A stretch of DNA of 64,000 bases from Bacteroidales bacterium (GTDB lineage Bacteria; Bacteroidota; Bacteroidia; Bacteroidales; BM520). Each line of letters starts with the position of its first letter. Position 1 is the stretch's first letter. Positions 51,876-61,159 of the stretch are shown here, piece by piece. The notes below the pieces were generated by a model. It saw only the letters and a list, made by a program, of their open reading frames with translations, was not told where the DNA came from and made no database searches. The DNA is taken from contig JAISNV010000010.1 of NCBI GenBank assembly GCA_031276035.1, positions 1-64,000 of the forward strand, written 5' to 3'. The position numbers and the translations under genes are program-made.

Positions 51876-52256
51876 AGTTCTTGATTTTTATAATTTGTTT
51901 TTTTTTGAGTATTTATTTTTACAATTCATTAGGTAAAAAGAATTGTTCTGTTTTATATTTTGGAATTAAATATTCCTTTTTAACATCACCTCTGATTCGA
52001 ATCTTTCAATAATATCATCTGTGTATGGGTCTTAAAAATAAACTTTTCATAAACTCTGCATATTTTGTATATTTTTTTCTATATTATCTAAATATCTACT
52101 CTTCCATTTTTAATACACAATATAATTTTTCATCCTTTATTACTTTTAAAATTTCATTAACTTTTGCATCTTCTATTTCAATTTGTAAAAATATTGTAAA
52201 AATTTGTGTCACAAATATACATATTTTTTGAGAATATTCGTGATAAAGGCATAAAA
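51876..52256. other. Non-coding region between the PH-like gene and tRNA-Val
   Basis: It holds a candidate promoter near its right end and otherwise AT-rich sequence that may be a long 5' leader for the PH-like gene. A 68-codon frame on the plus strand (from 52025) has no promoter and low-complexity content, so it is not called. Confidence 0.45.
52212..52219 (-). promoter_or_regulatory. Candidate -7 box (TATATTTG) upstream of the PH-like gene
   Basis: The TAnnTTTG match lies on the minus strand 336 nt before the start codon. Either the leader is unusually long or a nearer, non-consensus promoter is used. Confidence 0.35.
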
Positions 52257-52259
52257 AAA

Positions 52260-52295
52260 ACAGCAACCTGAAGTTAAAAACTTGTAAGTTGCTGT
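52260..52295 (-). terminator. Terminator of tRNA-Val
   Basis: ACAGCAAC and GTTGCTGT pair, with an inner AAGTT/AACTT helix. On the minus strand eight T residues follow. It lies 21 bp past the tRNA end. Confidence 0.8.
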
Positions 52296-52316
52296 CTTTT
52301 AGTGCTTAATTTGTTG

Positions 52317-52391
52317 TGGGAGTTACTGGGGTCGAACCAGTGACCCCCTGCTTGTAAGGCAGGTGCTCTGAACCAACTGAGCTAAACTCCC
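52317..52391 (-). tRNA. tRNA-Val (anticodon TAC)
   Basis: The 75-nt cloverleaf on the minus strand has acceptor GGGAGTT/AACTCCC with discriminator A, D arm GCTC/GAGC, anticodon stem CCTGC/GCAGG with loop CTTACAA (anticodon TAC), and T arm ACTGG-TTCGACC-CCAGT. CCA is not encoded. Confidence 0.95.
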
Positions 52392-52402
52392 AATTTGCGG
52401 TG

Positions 52403-52410
52403 CAAAGATA
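52403..52410 (-). promoter_or_regulatory. -7 box (TATCTTTG) of tRNA-Val
   Basis: A perfect TAnnTTTG box on the minus strand ends 11 nt before the first tRNA base. Confidence 0.6.
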
Positions 52411-52452
52411 ATACTTTTTTTGATATGTCAAATATTTGATTAAAATATTTTT

Positions 52453-55254
52453 TTAAATCATACACAAATCCTTATAACTACATGTCTTACATGTTTTTTC
52501 ATCTTTTGCGATTGTAAAAACAATATCAGGATTCAACATCTCGTCAAAAATTTCTTTTAAATAAGATTCGAACGATAATAAGTTTTCTCTATCAATACCG
52601 TCGGGAATCATCGCCTGTTTTGCCCCTTCAGATTTAGAAACTTTTTCTTTTAAAGCATATATTCCAGCGTCCAACTCCAATATTTCGTCGAAATTATTAA
52701 AAATCAACAAGGCATACATCAATAGTTGAAATAGCTTATCGTCATGTTTATCGCGCAGTTTATCAATATCAACGGCAGGTAATTTCTTACATTTACCGGT
52801 TTTATAATCCATAACCCTGTATCTTCCTGCACAAATATCAAATCTGTCCACAATTCCGTTAAACTTGACAATAATATCACCGAATGAATTGATTAGAAAC
52901 TCTTTATTGCAGGAATATCTTTCTTCAATAGATTTAATTTTTATGCTGGATGAAAGATTATTTACGGTATTAATATCTGACTGAATTGCGTTTTCTACGT
53001 AGTTCTTCACAATATTTCTCAATAAGAAGTTTCTTCCTACATCGAAGGAAATTCCTTTATTCTTTTTATAATCAGTTTCAATAATTTTGATGGAATTATC
53101 GATATTTTTTTCAATATTTTTTATGTTTTCGGGAGTAATGGTTTTTCCAATATAATCCTGATATAACAATTTTAATATTTCGTGTGTCATGATTCCGATA
53201 AATCTTTGATCAATACTTTCGGTATCATACATATCGCTGATATTCAAAATATATTTGAAGTAAAATCGAACTTGACAAATCAAATATTCATTTAATACGG
53301 AAGCGGATATTCCCTTCTCCGTAAGTATTTCATTTATACGCGATATAACGTATTCTGTTTTTTGTACCGGATGCGGAATTAATTGTTTATTGCTAACGAT
53401 TGAGCTTTGATACACAACTGAATTAATTTTAATATTCGGATTGTATTGAGGCAATTCATTAATAATTTGCATTATATATCTACTTTTTTCACTTGTTCTT
53501 AAGGGAGAATCTGATGAATCGTAGATTAAATAAACATTTTGCGCCCTTTGGATAAGACGGTAAAAATGATATGCGAAAACTGCTGTCTTTGCTTTGGGTG
53601 TCGGCAATTGATATTCTCTAACCATTTCTCCAGTCAGGAAACTCGAAAATGTTATTATCTTAGGTAGAATTCCTTCGTTCATAGAAGTAATAATTACATT
53701 TTTGAAATCAAGCAACCGTGTTTCGAGAACGCCTAAAATTTGCAATCCTTCCAAAGGCTCTCCGTAAAAAGTTACAGATACCTCCTGAAAATAGAATTTT
53801 AATAATAAATTCAGATTTTCAAGGTTTTTTATTACTTCATTTTTTTCAAGTTGAAGTATTATTCGTTCAATAACTTTGCTTAAATCATATGCAATTTCAC
53901 TTTCTAAGTTGAAATATGAGTTAAAGATTAATTTGTCAATCAGTTTATTAAGAATAATTAATATTGATTCTAAAGCCAATTGAGAGTTATTGTTCCAAGG
54001 TAAAAATATTTTAGAAATGTTTTCAAAATAGTCTTTGTCGATTTTAAGAATTATTTTATTTATTGTTGATGCAAAAATATATTCCTGATTTAATAAGTTC
54101 AGATATTCTTGCGTGTATTCACCGAAAATTACTTCAAAAACAGGATTTAATACAACTTTTCTGAACGGTTCGTTTCTGAATGCCGTTTCGCCGGAATTGG
54201 AAATTACAGACTTGGAATGTAAAGTAAATAAATCCGTAATTAATGAGCCGATAGAATTTCCGTTTAGCGGAACGCCCATCGTTACATTAAATTTGTCAAA
54301 TTTTTCAGGGATTGAACTTAATACCGGTAATAATAATCCTTCGTCTGCGAGAACAATTGCTGTTTCGTTTGGATTAAAATCGTTGTCTGTTAATATATTT
54401 CCTACAATTTTAGCTTGTTGTATATTTCCGCCGGCGCAAATAATATTAATATTTTTTTCCGAAAAGAAGTTGTCTTCATAAATTTCGGGAAAAGTTTCCG
54501 GCCATTTACTATACATTTCTCTGAGAAAAATACCGGATTCTTGCCTTATATCATTGAAATAATATTTATCAACATCCCAGATAATTTCGGCAAAATTATT
54601 CCTGTATAAATAATCAAAAATATTTATTTCACACTTGCTGAGAGCATTAAAACCCGCGAAATATATTTTACTCCAATGAATTGATTTAGAGATGCTTTCA
54701 ATATTGTTTGCGACTGTTTTATAAAGCTGTCCCGTGTAAGAGTAACCTTTATCATTAAGATATTTATTAAAATTATGATACAGATCTTTTAAAGATTCAA
54801 GAAATTTCAAGTAATCTTTCTCATATTCGGACAAGGAATTATATTGAGGAGCCCAAAATTTTATGGCCTGTGCTTCGGAGATGTATGTAAAAACGTCGTC
54901 GGCATTAGCTAAATAAAGATCAATTTCATTGAAATCTTTTAAAACTGTTGATGCCCAAGAAATAAAATTCTTAAAATCGCTTTGCGTAATCTCACTTGTT
55001 TTATAAATGTTATAAAGTTCCAATAGTAAATCTACGGAATTTAAGATTGTTGTTGGTTTCTGCAGAATCGCAAGTTTTAGTATAAAGTCCTGGATAGACA
55101 GTATTTCGGGAAGAAAATTTGCGTCGCTTAATTCATCTTTAAATTGCTCCCTCAGATGTACAATTGCCCTGTTGTTCGGAACAACAATACAAATATCAAT
55201 CAGATTTTCATTAGACTTAGAAAGTATATTTTTTGTAAGGTTTTTGAGGAACAT
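52453..55254 (-). CDS. AddB-like PD-(D/E)xK nuclease family protein
   Basis: The 933-residue protein has a degenerate UvrD-like helicase body (CIVVPNNRAIVHLREQF at the start, no Walker A motif). Near the C-terminus is a RecB-type nuclease domain: FNGIVDRFDI, YRVMDYKTGK (about 805). Cysteines in EYLICQVRFYFKY (about 655) and in CKTCSYKDLC at the C-terminus match the four-Cys iron-sulfur staple of AddB-type nucleases. It is the likely partner of the AddA-like protein at 36822-40013 in end resection. It is last in an operon, 2 bp after the MurU-like gene. Confidence 0.85.
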   Translation of the reverse strand: MFLKNLTKNILSKSNENLIDICIVVPNNRAIVHLREQFKDELSDANFLPEILSIQDFILKLAILQKPTTILNSVDLLLELYNIYKTSEITQSDFKNFISWASTVLKDFNEIDLYLANADDVFTYISEAQAIKFWAPQYNSLSEYEKDYLKFLESLKDLYHNFNKYLNDKGYSYTGQLYKTVANNIESISKSIHWSKIYFAGFNALSKCEINIFDYLYRNNFAEIIWDVDKYYFNDIRQESGIFLREMYSKWPETFPEIYEDNFFSEKNINIICAGGNIQQAKIVGNILTDNDFNPNETAIVLADEGLLLPVLSSIPEKFDKFNVTMGVPLNGNSIGSLITDLFTLHSKSVISNSGETAFRNEPFRKVVLNPVFEVIFGEYTQEYLNLLNQEYIFASTINKIILKIDKDYFENISKIFLPWNNNSQLALESILIILNKLIDKLIFNSYFNLESEIAYDLSKVIERIILQLEKNEVIKNLENLNLLLKFYFQEVSVTFYGEPLEGLQILGVLETRLLDFKNVIITSMNEGILPKIITFSSFLTGEMVREYQLPTPKAKTAVFAYHFYRLIQRAQNVYLIYDSSDSPLRTSEKSRYIMQIINELPQYNPNIKINSVVYQSSIVSNKQLIPHPVQKTEYVISRINEILTEKGISASVLNEYLICQVRFYFKYILNISDMYDTESIDQRFIGIMTHEILKLLYQDYIGKTITPENIKNIEKNIDNSIKIIETDYKKNKGISFDVGRNFLLRNIVKNYVENAIQSDINTVNNLSSSIKIKSIEERYSCNKEFLINSFGDIIVKFNGIVDRFDICAGRYRVMDYKTGKCKKLPAVDIDKLRDKHDDKLFQLLMYALLIFNNFDEILELDAGIYALKEKVSKSEGAKQAMIPDGIDRENLLSFESYLKEIFDEMLNPDIVFTIAKDEKTCKTCSYKDLCMI

Positions 55255-55256
55255 AA

Positions 55257-55961
55257 TTATTTTAGATTATTTTTTCCGAGATCATTAAAATAATAATTAT
55301 TAGCGGGGTAAGCTTTAAAGGTATGATTTTTTGCTAAAGACAAATATTCGGGAATAAGCGGAAAAACTTTTTTATCAGGTAAAAAATCCAAGATTTGCGG
55401 ATTAACCAATTGAATTCCGGAAAAAGCATAATTGTGAGCAATTTCAACTTTATTATTTACAATAATGCTTTCATTAGTTTTAATATTTTTCCATCCGCAC
55501 AATTCCAATTCATCATTAAAAAGTAAATATCTTGATGTTTCTCTTTCGCTCACCACAAGAGTTGATAATATCGAATCATCAAATTCAATGTCAAATAAAT
55601 TTTTAAAATCAAAATTTGTTTCGATGTCTGTATTATGCACTAACAAAGGTTTTTCGTCATTAAGAATCTCAAGAACTTGTTTTAATCCGCCGCCGGTATC
55701 GAGCAGCATTTCTCTTTCATCCGAAATAACAATATCGTATTTCTCATAATTCTGTAAATATTCAATTAATTGTTCCGCGAAATGATGAACGTTTACGATT
55801 ATTTTATTAATTTGAAAAGTGTTGTTTTCTACGAATTTATCCAATATGTGTTGAATCATTGGTTTGCCGTTAACCTCTACAAGAGCTTTGGGTTTATCGG
55901 CGGTTAGAGGATATAGTCGTGTGCCTAATCCTGCTGCAGGAATAAATAAATTTATTACCAT
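55257..55961 (-). CDS. Sugar-phosphate nucleotidyltransferase, MurU-like
   Basis: The 234-residue enzyme starts with the nucleotidyltransferase signature IPAAGLGTRLYPLTADKPKA (Gly-rich loop and Lys) followed by LVEVNGKPMIQHILDKF. The metal-binding Asp is in LVHNTDIETN (about residue 105). It is short and lacks the left-handed beta-helix of GlmU, as MurU (MurNAc-1-phosphate uridylyltransferase) does. The overlapping upstream gene encodes an AmgK-like kinase, the enzyme that would make its substrate. Together they suggest MurNAc recycling to UDP-MurNAc. The family is sure; the substrate is inferred from context. Confidence 0.85.
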   Translation of the reverse strand: MVINLFIPAAGLGTRLYPLTADKPKALVEVNGKPMIQHILDKFVENNTFQINKIIVNVHHFAEQLIEYLQNYEKYDIVISDEREMLLDTGGGLKQVLEILNDEKPLLVHNTDIETNFDFKNLFDIEFDDSILSTLVVSERETSRYLLFNDELELCGWKNIKTNESIIVNNKVEIAHNYAFSGIQLVNPQILDFLPDKKVFPLIPEYLSLAKNHTFKAYPANNYYFNDLGKNNLK

Positions 55962-57397
55962 CTTTTTCTTTGTAGATGTTTAACTACAACTTTTACTTTA
56001 TCAGACTTTTTATATATTTCAGCGATTCTTTCCGCACAATAAACCGATCTGTGTTTTCCGCCGGTACATCCGAATGAAATCATGAGACTTTCATGCCCTC
56101 TATCGTAGTAGTCGCTGACAGCTTGATTAATAATGTTTTTCACATTATTAACGAATTCATTTACTTCTTGTTTAGAATTCAGATAATATTTTACGTTTTT
56201 ATCGAGTCCTGAGAGATGTTTCAGATCTTCTTTCCAGAACGGATTTGGCAAACAGCGACAATCGAAAACAAAACCGCCGCCGTGTTTTTCATGCGTGGGA
56301 ATGTCGTCTTTTAAATACGAGAAAGAATATATTTCAAGCAAAAGCGGGGTTTCTCTAACAACATTTACATTATCCGTATCAGTTTCTGTGTTTTTTGTCC
56401 GGTATTTATTTTTTATTTCATCAACAATTTTATTCATTTCAGGAAATATCAGAAGTTCGTTTCTACAATCATCCAATGCCTGAATAAAATTTTCAATTCC
56501 CAAATCCAAACTTTGAACGAAATGAGGTTTGTTTTCAACTATTCCTCTATATCCGTATGCACCAAGTGTTTGCATTGCTCTCAATAATCGAACGAACTTA
56601 AGATCTCTTTTAAAAGTTTTTCGATTATAGTTGCTAATGTATTTTTTTACTTCATTAAAATAATGGGAAATTAAATTTGCCCTGTCTTGATCGGAGAATT
56701 TGGCTTTGGCTTGATAGATAAATGATGCCAGATCATAAACATTGGGGCCTTTTCTTCCTCCTTGATAATCAATAAACCCCAATTCATCATTGTTGACAAT
56801 AATATTCCTGCTTTGAAAATCTCTGTACACGAAAGTTTGGGGCTTGATTTGCATAATTATACCCGTAAAATTCAGAAAGTCATTTTCGAGAGCTCTTTCA
56901 TCAAAATCAATTCCGGTTAATTTCAGAAAATTATATTTAAAATAATTCAAGTCCCACATAATTGATTGCATATCCATTCTACTGGTAGGATAAGCTTTAT
57001 CATAATCTATTTTATTTGCGGCTTCGAATTGAATATAAACTAACTGGCTTAGGGCTTTCTTACATAAATCAAGCATATGTTTTGTAAGATATTTTGTTGT
57101 TTTTGTCGAAATTATATCGAATAATGAAATTTCACCAAGGTCTTTAAGTAGATAAATATTATCATTTTTATTTGCATATATTATTTGGGGAACATTTACC
57201 TCGGCATTTTCCAGAACTTTAGTAAAGTGCAAAAATGCTTTTGTTTCGTTACTATTAGGTGAATACACTGCTATTAGAGTTTTATCTTTAGAATATGAAA
57301 TTCTATAATATTCTCTATTAGAACCTGAGTTGGAGATGGTTTCCGCTCCCCAATTTCTGTAGTATTTACTAATAAATTCCTTGAGTTTACTATTCAT
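55955..57397 (-). CDS. AmgK-like sugar kinase fused to a RapZ C-terminal domain
   Basis: This is a 480-residue fusion. Residues 1-330 form an aminoglycoside-phosphotransferase-fold kinase: NREYYRIS, IYLLKDLGEISLFDI, the catalytic loop FVYRDFQSRNIIV (about 190-202) and the metal-binding GFIDYQGGRKGPNVYDLASF. Residues about 350-480 form the C-terminal domain of RapZ, with GGGFVFDCRCLPNPFW and the diagnostic SFGCTGGKHRSVYCAERIA (about 435-454). The RapZ P-loop domain is absent. RapZ-C senses glucosamine-6-phosphate in Escherichia coli, so the fusion may link a MurNAc/GlcNAc kinase to amino-sugar sensing (inference). It overlaps the MurU-like gene by 7 bp and the B3/B4 gene by 8 bp. Confidence 0.87.
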   Translation of the reverse strand: MNSKLKEFISKYYRNWGAETISNSGSNREYYRISYSKDKTLIAVYSPNSNETKAFLHFTKVLENAEVNVPQIIYANKNDNIYLLKDLGEISLFDIISTKTTKYLTKHMLDLCKKALSQLVYIQFEAANKIDYDKAYPTSRMDMQSIMWDLNYFKYNFLKLTGIDFDERALENDFLNFTGIIMQIKPQTFVYRDFQSRNIIVNNDELGFIDYQGGRKGPNVYDLASFIYQAKAKFSDQDRANLISHYFNEVKKYISNYNRKTFKRDLKFVRLLRAMQTLGAYGYRGIVENKPHFVQSLDLGIENFIQALDDCRNELLIFPEMNKIVDEIKNKYRTKNTETDTDNVNVVRETPLLLEIYSFSYLKDDIPTHEKHGGGFVFDCRCLPNPFWKEDLKHLSGLDKNVKYYLNSKQEVNEFVNNVKNIINQAVSDYYDRGHESLMISFGCTGGKHRSVYCAERIAEIYKKSDKVKVVVKHLQRKRW

Positions 57398-58061
57398 TGC
57401 TTCTCCATATTTTAAAATTATTGGCGTCAGAGTATTTTTCCAACATATCTTTCATTAAATCAACGGCAATGCTTAAACCTTTTTCTCCAGAATAAGCATT
57501 AATTACGATTAATATATTTTTTGTGCCGATATCAATTTTTGTTCTTTCTTCATCGCTTGTCGGACTACCTATTGCGCTTACCGTATCCCTGTAAACGGGT
57601 AAAAATTCTATATTAAGTTTTCCTCTTCCTATAGCTTCAAAATTATCTTTGGCAGTGCCGATGTCTAATAAAAGTTCATCGCCTTGAATTTTATCGGCAT
57701 CAAAACCACCGATAGAGTAGGCGGTTTTAATTGAAACGTAGTTAATTATATCTACAATTGTATTGACTTTATGTAAATCCATCTCGCGAATTATTCTTCT
57801 GAGAAGAGCTTCTGCGGATGGTCTGTATCTATTCGGATCTTTACCTAAGATTTTATAAGCATTTCTTGTTGCGGCAATTGCGGGAATCTTATTGATATTC
57901 TCAATTTGATAATTATTTTTTATGTTTTTGATTAATTCCTCCGTTTCTTTCCACAACAATGGGGAGAAGCCGTTATTAACCGCATTGCATTCTATTGAAG
58001 CGAGAACTAATTCGGGACAGTTAGATTTTATTTTATTTGAAATAATGATTTTTTTCATCAA
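57390..58061 (-). CDS. B3/B4 domain protein (PheRS beta-like)
   Basis: This 223-residue protein consists of the B3/B4 fold found in the phenylalanyl-tRNA synthetase beta subunit, where it edits Tyr-tRNA(Phe). Recognisable parts are IAATRNAYKILGKDPNRYRP (about residue 67), ALLRRIIREMDLHKVNTIVD, INYVSIKTAYSIGGFD and RGDTVSAIGSPTSDEERTKI-like sequence near 160. Stand-alone versions are thought to act on mischarged tRNA or related substrates, but the function is not established. Translation starts at the first or second Met. It lies 8 bp after the T9SS plug gene and overlaps the kinase gene. Confidence 0.82.
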   Translation of the reverse strand: MMKKIIISNKIKSNCPELVLASIECNAVNNGFSPLLWKETEELIKNIKNNYQIENINKIPAIAATRNAYKILGKDPNRYRPSAEALLRRIIREMDLHKVNTIVDIINYVSIKTAYSIGGFDADKIQGDELLLDIGTAKDNFEAIGRGKLNIEFLPVYRDTVSAIGSPTSDEERTKIDIGTKNILIVINAYSGEKGLSIAVDLMKDMLEKYSDANNFKIWRSNE

Positions 58062-58069
58062 AACTTCTA

Positions 58070-59353
58070 TTAATTACTTGCTACTGTATAAGACAATAAT
58101 TTATAGTAAAGGTCGCCGGGGTTGTTATAATATACAAATATTTTATAATCGTTTCGAGTTTCCGAATATGTACCGTCGATTTCAGTTTCATTAATTATGC
58201 CGGTATCGTTTCTTTTTATTATGTAAGTATAATCATAATAGCCTTGTTTAAGATAAAGACTGCCTTCATAATATCCTTTTTCATAATTATAAGTCATAAT
58301 ATTATCTTCGTTGAATTGCCAACCGTTAAAATTTCCGCAAATATAAACATCGGTATTCGAAAAAGGGATTCCATCAACTAAAGTAAAATATACGTAAGCG
58401 TATTCAGCCTCGGTATCAGGGTAATCATTATCATTAACTTCAATTAAAAATTTTCCGTTGAGGTCAGTTTGTGTTATATACGGTCTGCCTTTGTAAGTAG
58501 GCTCAGGATCAAGGTAAATATGATATTCTCTATCTTCAACATGTATAGAATATATTTTACGACTAAGAAATTTTACATTGTATATATGTGCAAAACGAAA
58601 TTCGTTATTACCGTTAAACTCAAACTTATCTTGAAAATCATAAATAATGTTATTGCCTGATATTGTGATTGGCTGAACATTCCTGAATTTGCTGTATTGC
58701 CTGTCATTCTGATTGATATATACAGCCAGATTTCTATTCGGATCGTCGATTCTGTAATTTGAAGTATTGATTGAAAAACTGACTCTTTGTTTTGTTTTTA
58801 AATTTTCCGGATTTTTGCTATATCCTATTGTTGTTGCAACATCTACAGCATTTTCGGTAACATAAAATCGTGCAATAAAAGCAGGGTTATCCGGACTATC
58901 TTCTTCATCATACACAACAAGAGCGTAATTTCCCGAATAATTAATATCTATGTTTTCATTGGGAAATGAAAACGTATAGTGCATATAATTTCGTAAAGTA
59001 TTAAGTGACGAATTAAAATCTCTTATATAATCTTCGAAAAAGTAACCAGACATATAATCGCTTTGTCTTATTCCGGTCGATATTTTCCAATCCGGATCAC
59101 AATGATATACAGTATAAGCGTAACTTTTACCTACGAAATCGAAATCATCAAAACTACATGTTAAATTTTCTCTATAACCTAATCTTATGACCGGGTCACT
59201 TGTCGGCAATCCGGACGGATGTATTTGCAGAGTATGAATATTTTTGTCGAAAATATAAAACAGATTATCTCCCAGATATTCTTGAATATCTATTTGAGCA
59301 TGCAAATTAATGAATACTAATGCGGATACTAATGTTATAATAATTTTTTTCAT
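58070..59353 (-). CDS. DUF5103 protein, type IX secretion plug-type
   Basis: The 427-residue protein has a signal peptide (MKKIIITLVSALVFINLHAQ). Its body follows the DUF5103 plan: RLGYRENLTCSFDDFDFVGK, YHCDPDWKISTGIRQSDYM, YSGNYALVVYDEEDSPDNPA and the C-terminal EGSLYLKQGYYDYTYII. DUF5103 contains the Plug protein that closes the periplasmic side of the T9SS SprA/Sov translocon in Flavobacterium. It fits with the three T9SS cargo genes in this window. It is first gene of a five-gene minus-strand operon, and its promoter overlaps the end of ettA. Confidence 0.85.
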   Translation of the reverse strand: MKKIIITLVSALVFINLHAQIDIQEYLGDNLFYIFDKNIHTLQIHPSGLPTSDPVIRLGYRENLTCSFDDFDFVGKSYAYTVYHCDPDWKISTGIRQSDYMSGYFFEDYIRDFNSSLNTLRNYMHYTFSFPNENIDINYSGNYALVVYDEEDSPDNPAFIARFYVTENAVDVATTIGYSKNPENLKTKQRVSFSINTSNYRIDDPNRNLAVYINQNDRQYSKFRNVQPITISGNNIIYDFQDKFEFNGNNEFRFAHIYNVKFLSRKIYSIHVEDREYHIYLDPEPTYKGRPYITQTDLNGKFLIEVNDNDYPDTEAEYAYVYFTLVDGIPFSNTDVYICGNFNGWQFNEDNIMTYNYEKGYYEGSLYLKQGYYDYTYIIKRNDTGIINETEIDGTYSETRNDYKIFVYYNNPGDLYYKLLSYTVASN

Positions 59354-59378
59354 ATTGATAAATAATGATGATATTTTG

Positions 59379-59386
59379 CAAATTTA
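59379..59386 (-). promoter_or_regulatory. -7 box (TAAATTTG) of the plug-to-addB operon
   Basis: The TAnnTTTG match on the minus strand overlaps the last codon of ettA and lies 25 nt before the DUF5103 start codon. Confidence 0.5.
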
Positions 59387-61057
59387 CATTAATTTCTTAT
59401 ATCTGATTCTTTTCGGACCGACATCCATACCCATTTTTTTGCGATTTTCAATGTATTCCGAATAACTGCCGTCGAAAAAATTAACTTGTGAATCGCCTTC
59501 AAAAGCAATAATATGAGTTGCTATTCTATCCAGAAACCATCTGTCGTGAGAAATAATTACTGCGCAACCGGCAAAGTTTTCCAGACCGTCTTCAAGAGCT
59601 CGCAATGTGTTAATATCTATATCATTGGTAGGTTCGTCAAGAAGTAAAACATTGGCCTCACTCTTTAAAGTCATTGCTAAGTGTAATCTGTTTCTTTCAC
59701 CGCCAGACAGCAATCCTACTTTTTTACTCTGATCGTTACCGGAAAAATTGAATCTTGCAATATATGCTCTTGAGTTTATAAGTTTACCTCCAAGTTGAAT
59801 TTGTTCATTACCACCGGAAATAACTTCCCAAACTGTTTTTTCCGGATCAATTTGTTGGTGTTGCTGATCTACATAACCTACTTTAACGGTTTCACCAACG
59901 GTGAAGGTTCCGCTATCAGGATTTTCCAATCCCATTATTAACCGGAATAAGGTTGTTTTACCGGCACCATTAGGACCAATAATACCAACAATGCCGGCAG
60001 GCGGCAATTCAAAATTAAGATTTTCGTATAAAAGTTTTTCGCCGTAAGCTTTAATAACACCTTCCGCCTTAATAACATTATTTCCTAATCTAGGGCCGTT
60101 AGGAATAAAGATTTCGAGACGTTCTTCCTTTTCTTTCGTTTCTTCGCTCATAAGTTTATCATAAGCATTCAAACGTGCTTTTCCTTTTGCGTGACGGGCT
60201 TTCGGACTCATTCTTACCCACTCCAGTTCCCGTTCCAGTGTCTTACGTCTTTTACTTGCTTGTTTTTCTTCTTGTTCAAGGCGTTTGGTTTTCTGTTCAA
60301 GCCAAGATGAATAATTTCCTTTCCATGGAATACCTTCGCCTCTATCAAGTTCAAGAATCCAACCGGCAACATTATCAAGGAAATATCTGTCGTGTGTAAC
60401 TGCAATTACAGTTCCTTTATATTGTTGAAGATGTAGTTCCAACCATTGAATTGATTCGGCGTCGAGATGATTGGTCGGTTCGTCGAGAAGTAAAATATCC
60501 GGTTCTTGAAGTAGTAATCTGCATAATGCAACGCGGCGGCGTTCTCCGCCGGAAAGGTTTTTTATTAAAGCATCGTCATCCGGACAACGAAGAGCATCCA
60601 TTGCGCGCGCAAGCTTGGAATCCAAATTCCATGCATCGTGCATTTCAAGAAGTTCGGTAAGTTCACCTTGGCGTTCAATCAACTTCATCATCGTGTCGTC
60701 ATCCATCGACTCAGTAAACTTCATATTTATTTCGTCGTATTCCTTCAATAAATCTACAACCTGCTGTAAACCTTCTTCAACAACCTGTCTAACGGTTTTG
60801 CTTTCGTCAAGCTTTGGTTCTTGTTCAAGATATCCGACGGAATATCCCGGCGAAAAAACTACCTCTCCAATGTAAGATTTATCCTCACCGGCAATAATTC
60901 TTAAAAGAGAAGATTTTCCGGCTCCGTTTAATCCGAGTATACCTATTTTGGCGCCATAAAAGAATGATAGATATATATCTTTTAAAACTTGTTTATTAGG
61001 TGGAAAGATTTTTCCAACTCCCACCATAGAGAAAATTATTTTTTTATCGTCTGACAT
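59384..61057 (-). CDS. ettA: Energy-dependent translational throttle protein EttA
   Basis: This 557-residue ABC-F ATPase has no membrane part. The first ATPase domain has Walker A GLNGAGKSSLLRII (about 38), signature LSGGERRRVALCRLL and LLLDEPTNHLDAESI. A charged linker/P-site tRNA-interaction motif follows (EEKQASKRRKTLERELEWVR). The second domain has GPNGAGKTTLFRLI, LLSGGERNRLHLAMTL and LLLDEPTNDIDINTLRALED, the last being characteristic of EttA. It binds the ribosomal E site and gates the first elongation steps according to ATP/ADP ratio. The length is typical. Confidence 0.95.
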   Translation of the reverse strand: MSDDKKIIFSMVGVGKIFPPNKQVLKDIYLSFFYGAKIGILGLNGAGKSSLLRIIAGEDKSYIGEVVFSPGYSVGYLEQEPKLDESKTVRQVVEEGLQQVVDLLKEYDEINMKFTESMDDDTMMKLIERQGELTELLEMHDAWNLDSKLARAMDALRCPDDDALIKNLSGGERRRVALCRLLLQEPDILLLDEPTNHLDAESIQWLELHLQQYKGTVIAVTHDRYFLDNVAGWILELDRGEGIPWKGNYSSWLEQKTKRLEQEEKQASKRRKTLERELEWVRMSPKARHAKGKARLNAYDKLMSEETKEKEERLEIFIPNGPRLGNNVIKAEGVIKAYGEKLLYENLNFELPPAGIVGIIGPNGAGKTTLFRLIMGLENPDSGTFTVGETVKVGYVDQQHQQIDPEKTVWEVISGGNEQIQLGGKLINSRAYIARFNFSGNDQSKKVGLLSGGERNRLHLAMTLKSEANVLLLDEPTNDIDINTLRALEDGLENFAGCAVIISHDRWFLDRIATHIIAFEGDSQVNFFDGSYSEYIENRKKMGMDVGPKRIRYKKLM

Positions 61058-61159
61058 ATTATTTGTTTTGATGTTTTGGTTCTTTGTTCGGAATTATTTA
61101 ATTCCGGGCTTTAAATTACCATAACCGGTTTATAGATAAAAATCAAATTAAATTATTGT

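Noticed and set aside
52025-52231. 68-codon plus-strand frame between the PH-like gene and tRNA-Val
   Set aside because: Low-complexity Phe/Ile/Ser-rich sequence in an AT-rich spacer, with no promoter; more likely chance.
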